A stretch of 64,000 nucleotides of DNA from Acidobacteriota bacterium (lineage in GTDB: Bacteria > Acidobacteriota > Terriglobia > Terriglobales > Acidobacteriaceae): positions 39,969 to 103,968 of the forward strand of contig JAKATU010000043.1 of NCBI GenBank assembly GCA_021818585.1, read 5' to 3'. Below the pieces are notes generated by a model, which was not told where the DNA came from, made no database searches, and saw nothing but the letters and a program-made list of their open reading frames with translations. Below are positions 46,944 to 57,314 of this stretch, piece by piece. The translations under genes and the position numbers were made by a program. How positions within the stretch are numbered: the first letter of the stretch is position 1; each line of letters starts with the position of its first letter.

Positions 46944-47273
46944 TTAGTGTTGGCCGGGAATGAGCCTGGCTTCCCCCTCACGCAAGATCTGGCGATGTTC
47001 TTTCACTACCGATACGTATTGGGGATCGTCAGCCAGATTGTTTAGTTCCCAGAAATTCTTTTCCATATCAAGCAGGAGTTCGTTGGGATAATCGGCAAAG
47101 TCTTCGCCGTGACCGCGGACAAACTGGACGGGAACTCTGCCTGATTTACGGACGAATGGCTTGTTGAAGTCGCCGGAGTATTGGTAGGGCATGGCCCACT
47201 TGTAGCGTTTGGTGCGGATATTACGACCGGTGATTTGCCAGTTAGAGTAGACGTGGTTGCGCCATGCTTTGCC
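46944..47273 (-). pseudogene. Sulfatase gene, C-terminal remnant
   Basis: The last 110 or so residues of a type I sulfatase: NHVYSNWQITGRNIRTKRYKW and the closing FWELNNLADDPQY followed by HRQIL. The N-terminal and catalytic regions are absent: going upstream the frame leaves sulfatase sequence within 60 bases and the gene runs into the 3' end of the GH35 gene. A C7 run at about 47273 marks the junction. It cannot make a working enzyme. Confidence 0.75.
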
Positions 47274-50200
47274 CCCCCTTACCGTCGATGTCGACGATGG
47301 AAGTATGCCAAACAGCGCAAGGGATTGTGCCACCCGGCGGACGACTCAATTTTGGTACGCGGGGCAAAAATCGCGGGAGGTAAGCAACCCTGGATCGTGG
47401 ACGCAGTGGCGAGCTGTGAAGTTCTTCTGGGGTGAGAAGTTTGACTATCCGGTTGACCAGATGCCTGCCGTTTCCACTGCTGACTGACTTGTTCACCAGC
47501 TTGCCGTAGCCGGGGCTGGAGACCGAAGCGACGGGGATGCCACCCGCTTGATTGCCTTCGGAGACTAGAGTCACCTTGGCCAGACCACCGCCCGATGGCG
47601 TAAGTCCCCACACTGCGATGGCCAGGCTGTTGAGACCATGTTCGTGGAGTATTCCGGCGGGCAGGTAGAAACGATGCTGGGGACCAACGTTGTTGACGTA
47701 GCGTCCGATCAACCAGCCATTGATGTAGATCAGCGCCTGGTAATTCGCTGCATCCTTTCCTGGGCCGGGGCCGCCGATCTGGAGGTCAACCGGAACATAG
47801 GCTATTTTTGGCAGGTGCAGGGAGAAGTGAGTGCGATACCAGCCGATGCCGGGAGACACTCCGCGAGCGGACCAATGGTCCGGCAGCTTGACCGGCTTCC
47901 ACGATTTGTCCGGGTAGCCGGGGAGGTTCCAGCCGTGGTTGGATCCGTACAACCCGGCTGCATTCATGATTCCGCGCACCTGATCCTGCAGAACCATGCC
48001 GCCTTTCACGCCCATCATCTTCCAAGTGATCGGCTGGTTACCCCCGATGAGGGATGCACTGTAAACGCCAGCCCGATAACCTGTGGGACCTTCCGGGTTG
48101 CCGACGTTTTCCACCAGCACGGCGATTACGTTGTCTTTGCCAGCGCGCAGCGCTTTCGGGGGGAAGTTAAAGGTATGTGTTTGCACACGCACAGCGTTCG
48201 CGGAGCCCAGGAAGACTCCATTGAACCAGACCGAGTATGCGCCTGTCCCTCCTTCGGCGTCGACGGTGAGTGAGATGCCGGTTTCGCTCTGGTTGGCGGT
48301 GAAGTGTCCGCGGTACCATACGAAGCCGTGGCCGTATCCATAGTCTGTTGCGTCCAGAACGGGACCAGTGGCGTTCACTACTCTGGGATCCGTTGATGTG
48401 GGATGGTCTGCGAGCGTCCATGAGCTGTCGTCGTAGCCGGGCTGCGCTTCCGGAGCGCCGGTTCTGAATCGCCAGCCGGTCAGTTCGGGGAGGTGGACCG
48501 GAGCGGGTGCAGGCAAGGTTCCGCGCAATGCGCCGTCCTTGCCGCGAGTGACTGCCACCGCGTGGTGATCCCATTGGACTGCTTTGATCGACGGAGGAGC
48601 CCACACCGCCAGGCGTCCTGGCCTGGATGTGTCTCCTGTGATCGCCAGTGATTTTCCGGTGGAAGACGCGGAGCGCACGAGGTAGCCGCCCTCGACCAGC
48701 ACCGGCCCGGATGCTGTTTGCTCCGGCCAGAATTGCTCGGCGGTGTCTGTGTCCGTGAGCAGCAGGAGTAACCGAGGTCGCCCTCCGCCGGAGATGGCCA
48801 CCTCGGCTAGACCGTGGTGGCGATAATCCAGCCGTAGATTTCGATGGGCTGCATCCCACTTGGTTGTGACTGAGCCGGATATTACAGTCACCCTTGGCCG
48901 GCTCTTGTACTGCAGCACGGTTTCTCCGTCTGTGCCAGCGGGACCGTACATCAGGGCGATTGCGCGATTACCGATGAGTTCCTGAGAGGCGAGTTCCGAG
49001 GTTGAATAGACCAGGAATTGGCCGTCAAATTCGTAGCCTGCGAGCAGCATCTTTGCATCGCGTCCTGGTAGGGTGATATCACCGCTTTGGGGCACGACCG
49101 GGTAATGGACTCCGCCAACGGTGAGCGTCAAATGCGTGCTGACGGTGGCGGTCGAAGGCGCGTTTACCTGCCTCAGGTAGAGGAACTGAGTTTTGGTCTG
49201 AGGATTTTGCCGGGCGATGATTTTGATCGCGGGATTGCTGCTTGTGGGCGCGGGTTCACTCGATGTGTACGTGAGTGGGGCTACCGAAGTCTCAAAGTTA
49301 TTAATGAGTTTGTTTTCTCCGTACTTGGAGCCGACGATGGTATTGGGGTGAGCCGGTGTGCCGATTTCTCCTGTTTCCGCGATTGCCGCGCCGTAATCAT
49401 ACGAGGTATATAAGCCGGGAGACGGCAGCCAGCCCCAGTTGGTGCCGCCGACGCCCATGTAGATGGACTGCATGGTGGCGCCCTGGGCGATGTTGTTTTT
49501 GTAGTAGACGTTCTCGAAGTCCGGGCCCGTCAACTGGTAGCAATCTGCGTAGCCGGGTCCGCCCCAGCGGTCAAACGAACCACCCTGGAACTCGGGCAGA
49601 AAAATCGGCATTCCTTTGTAGCGTGGGTATCCATATGGATTGCCGAATCTGTGGACGAGAGCGCATTTGAACGCGACCGGATAATGGTCAGTGCCGCTGA
49701 TATTGACAGCCCCCAGACCTGTGGCGAACGCCTGATTACGGCCAGCCTGATTGAAGGTGAAGGGCACATGAATACCATCCGCACGGGCCTGATGCTCGAG
49801 ATCGGCCATGTATTGATCGGCTGGTTTGCCCTGGCCTCCGTATTCGTTTTCGATCTGGTAGAGGATGACGTCTCCGCCCCGAGTGATCTGGTGGGCGGCA
49901 ATGATTGGATCGATCTCGGAGTACCATTGCAGCGCAGCCGACAGATATGGCTCGGTATCACCGCGGTAGTAGGGCATGATATTGCCGTGATGGATGGTCA
50001 GCACCCATGTGGGGATACCGCCGCCGTCGGTTTCGGCGTTGATGTATGGCCCAGGTCGAGCGATTACGTAGAGCCCGACCTGCTGCGTCATGTTCAGGAA
50101 CTTATTGACATTGCGTATGCCGGAGAAGTTGTAAACTCCCGGCGAAGGGGAGTGGAAGTCCCAGTCGAAGTAGACGGTGACCGCGTTGTATCCATCGGCC

Positions 50201-50934
50201 TTCATTTTTTCGAGCCGGTCGAGCCAGAGGCTTGGCGATGGGGTTCGCCAGGGATCGAACTCCCCGGAGGTGATGAATACCCGCTTTCCACCGATGATCA
50301 TCGAGTGAGAGTCGTAAGTGACTTGCCGGGGCTTGCCGCGCAACACTTGGCCCGGCGGCGGGACTGGCCTTGGCGTGACCTGGTTTGAGTGCGCGGCATC
50401 ACTTGCGGGACCGCTTGTGGTGTTAGCTCTGACCGAGAAGGTGTACGAGATTCCGTTCGACAAGCCGTCGATGATCGCCCAGTCATTTGGCACCGCCGCG
50501 GTTACTTTTTGCCCGGAAGAAGATTTGACCGTGTAGCTGACGACCGAGCCTGCGCCACGTGCCGGCGGGCACCAGACCACGGTCACCTGGCGCGCTCCGG
50601 GAACTGCGCGCACCAGTTTGGGGGCGGTCACCCGGTGGGAATATGCAGCGGCCTCGCTGATCGCGGGGCATGATGCGTCACTGCCGGACGCGGTGACCTT
50701 GAGCGCTACTGTCTGACCCGACACGCCGGACCTTGTGCCGCCCCGCGCGACCGAGGGCAGAATCAGGAAGGCCAGTGCGCAAACAGCGATACCTATTGCG
50801 TAGGCGTGAGTCCAGGATCCGTCCGAAGTGAAATCACCAAGTGGAGGTGGAACCTTCTCGTCAGTGAGATCTTTCAAACCACGCAGGCTGCAGTCGCTCA
50901 CTTCGCTCGCAAAACTGTCTACATTGGTTGTCAC
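47242..50934 (-). CDS. GH35 beta-galactosidase with N-terminal FN3 domain
   Basis: A protein of about 1230 residues. One membrane helix or signal anchor (about residues 43-62) is followed by an FN3 domain (VRAVPGARQVTVVWCPP to SFTVRANTT-like) and the GH35 barrel. The acid/base is Glu in YQIENEYGG and the nucleophile is Glu in IFLPEFQGGSFD. Beta-galactosidase jelly-roll domains follow. Start is GTG at 50934 with AAGGAG six bases upstream; a longer frame exists without support. The last 70 or so residues look unrelated to the family and come from the junction with the sulfatase remnant. It removes terminal beta-galactose. Confidence 0.88.
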   Translation of the reverse strand: MTTNVDSFASEVSDCSLRGLKDLTDEKVPPPLGDFTSDGSWTHAYAIGIAVCALAFLILPSVARGGTRSGVSGQTVALKVTASGSDASCPAISEAAAYSHRVTAPKLVRAVPGARQVTVVWCPPARGAGSVVSYTVKSSSGQKVTAAVPNDWAIIDGLSNGISYTFSVRANTTSGPASDAAHSNQVTPRPVPPPGQVLRGKPRQVTYDSHSMIIGGKRVFITSGEFDPWRTPSPSLWLDRLEKMKADGYNAVTVYFDWDFHSPSPGVYNFSGIRNVNKFLNMTQQVGLYVIARPGPYINAETDGGGIPTWVLTIHHGNIMPYYRGDTEPYLSAALQWYSEIDPIIAAHQITRGGDVILYQIENEYGGQGKPADQYMADLEHQARADGIHVPFTFNQAGRNQAFATGLGAVNISGTDHYPVAFKCALVHRFGNPYGYPRYKGMPIFLPEFQGGSFDRWGGPGYADCYQLTGPDFENVYYKNNIAQGATMQSIYMGVGGTNWGWLPSPGLYTSYDYGAAIAETGEIGTPAHPNTIVGSKYGENKLINNFETSVAPLTYTSSEPAPTSSNPAIKIIARQNPQTKTQFLYLRQVNAPSTATVSTHLTLTVGGVHYPVVPQSGDITLPGRDAKMLLAGYEFDGQFLVYSTSELASQELIGNRAIALMYGPAGTDGETVLQYKSRPRVTVISGSVTTKWDAAHRNLRLDYRHHGLAEVAISGGGRPRLLLLLTDTDTAEQFWPEQTASGPVLVEGGYLVRSASSTGKSLAITGDTSRPGRLAVWAPPSIKAVQWDHHAVAVTRGKDGALRGTLPAPAPVHLPELTGWRFRTGAPEAQPGYDDSSWTLADHPTSTDPRVVNATGPVLDATDYGYGHGFVWYRGHFTANQSETGISLTVDAEGGTGAYSVWFNGVFLGSANAVRVQTHTFNFPPKALRAGKDNVIAVLVENVGNPEGPTGYRAGVYSASLIGGNQPITWKMMGVKGGMVLQDQVRGIMNAAGLYGSNHGWNLPGYPDKSWKPVKLPDHWSARGVSPGIGWYRTHFSLHLPKIAYVPVDLQIGGPGPGKDAANYQALIYINGWLIGRYVNNVGPQHRFYLPAGILHEHGLNSLAIAVWGLTPSGGGLAKVTLVSEGNQAGGIPVASVSSPGYGKLVNKSVSSGNGRHLVNRIVKLLTPEELHSSPLRPRSRVAYLPRFLPRVPKLSRPPGGTIPCAVWHTSIVDIDGKGGQSMAQPRLL

Positions 50935-51745
50935 ACTGTTCTCCTTGCGAGTGTCGCGCCGTGCCTGGATTCGGGGCGTTAGAGTGCAGCGGCCGATTGC
51001 TGGTGGAGTTTTCCAGAAAATCGCTAATTTCGCACACCGCGTATACGCTAGCACGGAGCAGATGCGATCAACAAGAAATCTATTTACCCTTTGAAACTGG
51101 TCAGACCATGTAATCAAAATCGATGGAAACGTCCAAGGTTCCCAAGCGCCAGAGTTCAATCTATGAGCATAAAAATACGCTGAATCGGATCCACAATCCG
51201 AATTCCAATTTTTATGTCTGAGTATCGCAAAGCTGATTTGTAAGACTTGAGGGATAGATGTATGGTCCAACCACTCTCAGCGTGGCCCGTGACAGTCGCG
51301 CGCACAAAATAGATTACATGAGCATCTATAGGGCTGATCGGTCTCTGTCAGAAAAATGGAAAGCCGAGCATTTACATGCTTGAAACGAGCGTAATCGTGT
51401 TTCAACCTGTTCGATTGGTTTTCGTTCTGGGCTGAAAAGGGGTAAGTACAAGACGCTGCTGTACTTTGGATGAGAATGCAGGAATCATTTGCTGCGGACA
51501 GAGCGACCATGGTCGGCACTCGCTGCTCAAAACATTTGACAAGTCATCTTCTGGACAATTAGCCTTCGGAAGTTTTAATTGCAATAGGTAAATTATTTGC
51601 TTAAAGCGAAAAGGCTTGCAGTTAGGCATTCCGCACTTTAGCGAGGGCGTCCGTCGCTGCCCCAAAAAAATCAAGCCGCACAAAGGCGGGCAGCGGACAC
51701 AAAAGATGAGAATGGAAAATTCCTTCCATCAACAAGGAGATCAAG
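50935..51745. other. Divergent intergenic region between GH35 and the TonB receptor
   Basis: An 811-base, AT-richer gap that must hold the promoters for both gene groups. Short frames occur in it but none resembles a protein. A TTGACA lies at 51536-51541 facing the receptor, without a clear -10 box at the right spacing. No regulator gene or repeat was recognised. Confidence 0.45.
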
Positions 51746-54700
51746 ATGATAGGTTCGGCCAGCCAGACGTATAGTTGTCAAACGTTTTTAGAAGCGAAAA
51801 CAAGGCTAGCAAAGTGCTGTATTTTCTCCAGGCTCTTCTCGCTGTTCTGTGTCTGTTCCTTGATTTTCCCGGTAGCAAGCCTTGCGCAAACCATGGGCAG
51901 TGGATCAATTCAGGGCACAGTTACAGATCCAACCGGGGCCGTGGTGCCACACGCGATGGTTATCGCCGTAGATACCCAGACCGGGACGAGGACCACGGTT
52001 GAGACGACGAAGTCCGGTCTCTATGCTCTGCCGAATCTGAATCCGGCGAAGTATCGTGTGACAGTAAGGGCCCAGGGATTCCAGAAAACGATTCAAAATA
52101 ACGTCACGGTTACCGCGTTCGCCACTGTCGGGTTGAATTTGCAGTTGAAAGTCGGTCGTTCCGACCAGACGGTTGTCGTGAGCGCACTTCCACCTCAGAT
52201 CGACACTCAGAACGGAATGCTGGAAACGGAAATACCGCACCAGGTTTACAGTTCTTTGCCGATCGCGATGAGTAATGGTCCGAAAAGCCCGCTGGGCTTT
52301 GTGAACTTGGCTCCCGGCGTTTCGAGCGGAGGCAATGCCACGTTTGATTTGAACGGCGGGGCCGGTGAAGCTTCAGGTTTATACACAAATGGAATGTCGG
52401 ATGCAGAAATCCTGATCGGGGGCGACCTAAGGCCGATCACCGGCAATACTCCGATACAGGCAGTGAGCGACTTTCAGGTGATCACCAGCGGAGTTCCTGC
52501 TTACTACAGCGGCGATGGCGTGGTGAACATTGTGGTGAAATCGGGCTCGAATCGTTTTCATGGTACTGCTTATGAAAATGTTCGCAACACCGTATTTGAT
52601 GCCGCAGGCTATTTTTCAACGTCAACGCCGGTCGAGCATCAGAATGAGTATGGCATCGACGTGGGTGGTCCGATCATCAAGAAGCGAATGTTCTTCTTTT
52701 TCAACTTCGACGGCTACAAGCTCTATAGCGGATTGAATCCAGTCTTCTACACCATCCCTACCCTGGCAGAGCGCCAAGGCGATTTCAGCGCGTACCCTGA
52801 ACCCATCTATGATCCGTCGACGACAACTTGCGCCAAGGGAAAATGTACGCGGACTCAGTTTCCGGGGAATATTATTCCGCCGAATCTTATCTCGCCCATT
52901 TCCAAGTTTCTGCAGGCTACACTTCCTGCGCCAATCAATTCTTCCCTGGTGGACAACTATCTAGGTACCGAAAACTTCGGTAACAACCATAATTTATTTG
53001 TGGGTAGACTGGACGACTCGATCACCAAATCAAACCATATGAGTTTTCTGGCCGAGGCGGGGATCTTGACTGGCGTTGGCGCCCCATACAATGGCGGCCC
53101 AGTGTTACCGCTTCCTTACACAAACGGAAGGTATTCCGACTCATACACCAGCTTGTACCAGGCAAAAGACACCCAGACAATTACCTCCAACTTGATTAAT
53201 ACGTTTGGCTATCAGTTCAATCGTTTCCAAAACAGTCTTCAAAACCCAACACTTGCAGGCAACTGGCCCGTGAAAGTCGGATTGACCGGCATGCCGAGTG
53301 GCGAAGCCAGCGAAGCCTTTCCTCCGGTGAATTTTATCGGACCAAACTCTCCGACTTCCTGGGCGACGAATAACTTTTCGGCAACCAGGGCCTTTGATAA
53401 CTATACGAACGAGTTTCAGGATAACGTGCAGTGGGTGCATGGAAATCAGGACTATACATTCGGCGGTGAGATGCAGTTGCAAGCCTCTAATGATACGACT
53501 CCGAATGCCATCACTTTGAACGGATTCGCCAATCTGACAACCTCGAACTATCAGAGCAATGGTTTGATTTCACGAACGCTTGGAAGTGCCTATGCAAGCT
53601 ATCTGCTTGGAGACCTCTCCAATGCGTCGTTATACGATACGACTGTTCCCGTCGTATATGGGCGATTCAGTAACTATGCCCTTTATGGGCAAGATAATTG
53701 GCGAGCAACTTCCAAGCTGAACATCAACCTTGGGTTCCGTTGGGCTGTGATTAAGCCATTTACGGAAGCGCACGACAATCTCTCCTACTTCAACCCGAAC
53801 ATCCCCAACCCTGCCGTAGATAACTTTAATGGGGCGCTGCAATTTGCCGGAAACGGTCCGTTTAGCTGCCATTGCAACACGCCAGTTGTGACGCGCCACC
53901 TTAATTTTGAGCCTCGTGTTGGGTTTGCCTTCAATCCTAGGCACGGAACTGTATTTCGTGGCTCCTACAGCATCATGAACTTCAAGTCCGCGGCCCTCGG
54001 AGGAACCACTCCGAACTATGGGCAGTTGGGTTATTCGTCCAACGCTAATTTTTCGCCACAGAATGTTAATGGTGGTTCCTCATTCAACTGGCAGAATGGT
54101 TATCCTTCCTATATCCATCCACCGTTTTTTCAGCCGACTCTGAATACCGGCTTTAACACTACGACAGGAGCAAATGCAGGCGGGGTTAGTTATGCAGATC
54201 CTTTGCATGCGGGCTATCCCTCGTACACGGAATTCTGGAACCTTACGGTCCAGCAGCAGGTTTCGCCCTCAACTGCCTTTTCTATCAGCTATACAGGGAG
54301 TTCGAGTCATCGCCTTGCTTTGCGCAGCGGATACGGCAAATATTCCAATCAGTTGAATCCCAAATATTTGGTGCTAGGAGGGCTTCTGAATCTGCCGGCT
54401 AATACCTCGAACATAGCTGCGGCGAATGCTATCGTGCCGGGTATCACTTTGCCGTATGCCAATTTTGAGGGATCGATTGGGCAGATGCTGCGGCCATTTC
54501 CACAGTATGCAGGTATCGACGATCAGATCGCTGCTTACGGCCGAGGTCATTATGACGCTCTGCAAGTTGTGGCGGAGCATCGTATGAGCAACGGATTTTT
54601 CTTCCACATTGCTTATACGTGGAACAGGGAAATCAATGACGCTGGAGGCCAACACGCAAGGCCGGACGACGCGCAGCCGACGAGAAATGCTTATGATCCC

Positions 54701-55309
54701 AACCTGGATCGTACAGTCAGCAGTGCCCCAACACAGGTATTCAGCGCTGCATTGAGCTATGTGCTTCCGATCGGCCAGGGGAAATTGCTGTCCTTCCATA
54801 GTCACGCAATTAACAGCCTTTTGGGCAACTGGAGTCTATCGGTCATCACGCAATATCAAAATGGCGGATTTCTCGGGCCATTCGGAGCAATTTGCGATTT
54901 GGCGACTGCAGGTAGCTGTTATGCGGATTACCAGCCAGGCTTTACCGGTCCAGTAAGGATTAACGGAGCATGGGGAAAGGGTGATACTGTGTCAGATATT
55001 ACCGTTCCGTATATCAGCGTAGATGCATTTAAACAGCAGACTACCCCATTTACCTATGGCACAACTCCGAGGCATGGCGCGTATGGCCTCAGAGGTCCCG
55101 GGAGTGCAAACGAAAGCGTCGCCCTCGACAAGACATTCCCGATAGGGAAGCGGACCTCATTGCGACTTCGGGCAGATGCCTTCAATGTGTTTAATCGGAC
55201 AGTATTCGGCAAAATTAATACAACTGTAAACAACGCAGATTTCGGCAGGATAGGTGGTCAGGTTAATAGCCCGCGGCAGTTGCAGTTTGAAGCGTATCTT
55301 AACTTCTAA
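51746..55309 (+). CDS. TonB-dependent receptor, Oar/acidobacterial carbohydrate type
   Basis: A 1187-residue outer-membrane protein. A signal peptide (hydrophobic run FSLFCVCSLIFPVASLA) is followed by a carboxypeptidase-regulatory-like domain (GSIQGTVTDPTGAVVPHA to GFQKTIQNNVTV), a plug (DFQVITSGVPAYYSGDG, VKSGSNRFHG) and a long beta-barrel ending in Phe (EAYLNF). This architecture is common in acidobacterial genomes, and in this setting it imports oligosaccharides like SusC. A SusD partner is absent. RBS AAGGAGA is 5-11 bases before the ATG. It leads the rightward group. Confidence 0.92.
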   Translation: MIGSASQTYSCQTFLEAKTRLAKCCIFSRLFSLFCVCSLIFPVASLAQTMGSGSIQGTVTDPTGAVVPHAMVIAVDTQTGTRTTVETTKSGLYALPNLNPAKYRVTVRAQGFQKTIQNNVTVTAFATVGLNLQLKVGRSDQTVVVSALPPQIDTQNGMLETEIPHQVYSSLPIAMSNGPKSPLGFVNLAPGVSSGGNATFDLNGGAGEASGLYTNGMSDAEILIGGDLRPITGNTPIQAVSDFQVITSGVPAYYSGDGVVNIVVKSGSNRFHGTAYENVRNTVFDAAGYFSTSTPVEHQNEYGIDVGGPIIKKRMFFFFNFDGYKLYSGLNPVFYTIPTLAERQGDFSAYPEPIYDPSTTTCAKGKCTRTQFPGNIIPPNLISPISKFLQATLPAPINSSLVDNYLGTENFGNNHNLFVGRLDDSITKSNHMSFLAEAGILTGVGAPYNGGPVLPLPYTNGRYSDSYTSLYQAKDTQTITSNLINTFGYQFNRFQNSLQNPTLAGNWPVKVGLTGMPSGEASEAFPPVNFIGPNSPTSWATNNFSATRAFDNYTNEFQDNVQWVHGNQDYTFGGEMQLQASNDTTPNAITLNGFANLTTSNYQSNGLISRTLGSAYASYLLGDLSNASLYDTTVPVVYGRFSNYALYGQDNWRATSKLNINLGFRWAVIKPFTEAHDNLSYFNPNIPNPAVDNFNGALQFAGNGPFSCHCNTPVVTRHLNFEPRVGFAFNPRHGTVFRGSYSIMNFKSAALGGTTPNYGQLGYSSNANFSPQNVNGGSSFNWQNGYPSYIHPPFFQPTLNTGFNTTTGANAGGVSYADPLHAGYPSYTEFWNLTVQQQVSPSTAFSISYTGSSSHRLALRSGYGKYSNQLNPKYLVLGGLLNLPANTSNIAAANAIVPGITLPYANFEGSIGQMLRPFPQYAGIDDQIAAYGRGHYDALQVVAEHRMSNGFFFHIAYTWNREINDAGGQHARPDDAQPTRNAYDPNLDRTVSSAPTQVFSAALSYVLPIGQGKLLSFHSHAINSLLGNWSLSVITQYQNGGFLGPFGAICDLATAGSCYADYQPGFTGPVRINGAWGKGDTVSDITVPYISVDAFKQQTTPFTYGTTPRHGAYGLRGPGSANESVALDKTFPIGKRTSLRLRADAFNVFNRTVFGKINTTVNNADFGRIGGQVNSPRQLQFEAYLNF

Positions 55310-55481
55310 CTTATTCCATGGGTGCCTGTTCAGAGTAAGCCTTGGGCAGGCATTCCATTCATTATCAGAGACTGTCTGACGCCGATAGAAGTTGCAGTCA
55401 GACAAAGTAGATCGTTTGTTGCTATCGGCAAAGAAGGCTAGAGCTTGCCGGCAAAAAGTCAACGCGATAAAGAGGTAAACC

Positions 55482-55735
55482 ATGAGTGTGCGATGACGGA
55501 CCATGCTGAAAGGAATGGGTGGTGCTTTATCAGCCGCAGGACTGAATGCGAAAATGGCGCTGGCCTCAACGGGAAAGAGTCAGCCACCGAATGTTGTATT
55601 CATCATTGTGAATGAAGTGGAGAGCACAAGCCCTGGGTTGCATGGGCAATTGGGAAATCGATACTCCGAATCTGGACAAACTGGCGGCAGAAGGGATGCT
55701 GATGCGTCATACCTTGGTAAACACCCCGGTATGAC
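55482..55735 (+). pseudogene. Sulfatase gene, N-terminal remnant with stop in the Tat signal
   Basis: The frame from the ATG at 55482 reads MSVR, a TGA stop (55494-55496), then RTMLKGMGGALSAAGL, which is a twin-arginine signal with one Arg codon turned into TGA. PNVVFIIVNE follows, the sulfatase metal-site strand with its Asp pair altered. The frame then shifts near 55635 to LGCMGNWEIDTPNLDKLAAE, which is normal sulfatase sequence, and stops after VNTPV at about 55735. The catalytic Cys/Ser region is not reached. A RBS-like AAGAGG precedes it. Confidence 0.85.
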
Positions 55736-55795
55736 GCTCAATGGTATGGCTTGGAAGTTTTCAATGAATTGTGTTCCGGATCAGGGAGATTACTA

Positions 55796-57178
55796 GTGAA
55801 GGCAGTGAGAGGGTTTTTAATCTTTATGCTTGCCAGTAGCGCGTTGGCGAGCACCCGCCACAGTGCAATGCCGACTCATCTACCTCCTGTGGGAGTAGTC
55901 AGCAATCCCACCCTGCACCAGTTCAACATCACAAGTCATGGAGCAACTCTTGGTGTCAGTGATACGGGCGGTGGATATGCGAACTACTTGAATCTGGGTA
56001 ATGGCAAAAATTTAATTGCAGCGGCCTATGGAAGGGGCTGGCAGCCATCCATACGCGATAACCTGCACGGCGGACTCTATAACCCGACGCAGGCCGGGGT
56101 TAACGATCCGGCCGGCACTCCGGTGCATCTCAGCATCGGTCCCTCGACAAATGGCCCGGGGCAGAGGGTTGATATACATACCTTTGCCATGCCCTTGTTT
56201 CTAAACCCAGGATTTAATTTTGCCTTACCTCCCTGGATGCATTTTCCGCCGGGAACGAAGGACACGGATGGTCTGCATGACGGCAACGTGCCGTTGCAGG
56301 AACAAGTGCGAAGCGAGTTTAACTTTTCCGGTTTTTATGAGGATGCTTCCGGACTGGCGGATAGCAAGATTCCGGTTTTTCAATTTCAATTTGCTATGAC
56401 CTATGCGAGGAATCCCGGCAAGGAGCAGGTGTGGAAGTCGGGGATGCCTTACAGCGCGATTTACCAGTTTGGACCAAAAGCAAGAAAGGCGGATGGTGCT
56501 CCCGTTTTGCAGCCTGCAGCGCGGCAACGCATCGGCGGTGTTCATTTTCCAGCGCGCATGGCTACGGATACGGACCTCTCCAAGGGGCTTTTGAATGCCG
56601 GGCTTCGCATCGTATACAGTGCCGGCTACCACACCTTGATGTGGTTGAATGTGCGCGGCGAATGGCAGTCTGTCTCGATGGATCGGCAAAGGAAGGTGAG
56701 TTTTCCGATTTACGTGAAAGGCGGACCTAAGAGATTTCAGTCTTTTGCATTGCTGGTGAAGGGCAGCAACCCTGCAAAATCTCCGGCGATCGGTTTGTAT
56801 GTTCCACAGTCGAGCGCAATCAACGCGCAGCAGATTCTGGGGATTGATATGAAGACGGGGAAGCGCGTATACACGGAGGATCGGCGTGTGTCTTGGGTAA
56901 TGAGCGCGAATCGATGGGGGCCAGCGGATCCGAAAAGTAAAGCCATTAGAACGTACCGCGTGAATGGTATACCGATTGAGAATCACTTTACCATTCTCCG
57001 TCCGGGTCTACGTTTTACCGGCTTGTTGGCGCCTTCTCATGCTCTTCCCGGTGTGGAGGAGAGGATTCGCTGTGAAGAATTTGTGCTGATTGGAACTCCG
57101 AATCAAATTCGTATGGCGGTAGACGAAATCCGGGCAAAGTTGAAGAGCGAGGCAAGTGCAGGCAATGGAGCGAAATAG
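55796..57178 (+). CDS. Secreted protein of unknown family, carbohydrate-island type A
   Basis: A 460-residue protein. A signal peptide (AVRGFLIFMLASSALAS) leads to a beta-rich body with GATLGVSDTGGGYANYLNLG, a YNPTQAG motif and later NPAKSPAIGLYV and a YTEDRRVSW segment. I do not recognise the family. A similar NPTQAG motif occurs in the second unknown protein at 60596. The start is GTG at 55796 with GGGAGA 7 bases before it. Placement between a receptor and GH106 suggests a polysaccharide-binding or -cleaving role. Confidence 0.75.
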   Translation: MKAVRGFLIFMLASSALASTRHSAMPTHLPPVGVVSNPTLHQFNITSHGATLGVSDTGGGYANYLNLGNGKNLIAAAYGRGWQPSIRDNLHGGLYNPTQAGVNDPAGTPVHLSIGPSTNGPGQRVDIHTFAMPLFLNPGFNFALPPWMHFPPGTKDTDGLHDGNVPLQEQVRSEFNFSGFYEDASGLADSKIPVFQFQFAMTYARNPGKEQVWKSGMPYSAIYQFGPKARKADGAPVLQPAARQRIGGVHFPARMATDTDLSKGLLNAGLRIVYSAGYHTLMWLNVRGEWQSVSMDRQRKVSFPIYVKGGPKRFQSFALLVKGSNPAKSPAIGLYVPQSSAINAQQILGIDMKTGKRVYTEDRRVSWVMSANRWGPADPKSKAIRTYRVNGIPIENHFTILRPGLRFTGLLAPSHALPGVEERIRCEEFVLIGTPNQIRMAVDEIRAKLKSEASAGNGAK

Positions 57179-57314
57179 CTTTGGATTGGGGTTTTGACAA
57201 ATCCTGGAACAGGAAGACCGTCTTGTTTTCCTGAGAACTAAAGCAATTCTGTCCAAGTTTCAGGGAGATAGGTTAACCGTGGAACCACAAGTCCACTAAC
57301 AATTGGAGCAGAGG

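Noticed and set aside
51277..51683. Short leftward frames in the GH35-receptor gap
   Set aside because: No RBS, no family and composition of non-coding sequence.
46944..55735. The two sulfatase pieces as halves of one split gene
   Set aside because: They lie on opposite strands and the middle part is missing; one origin cannot be shown from this sequence.
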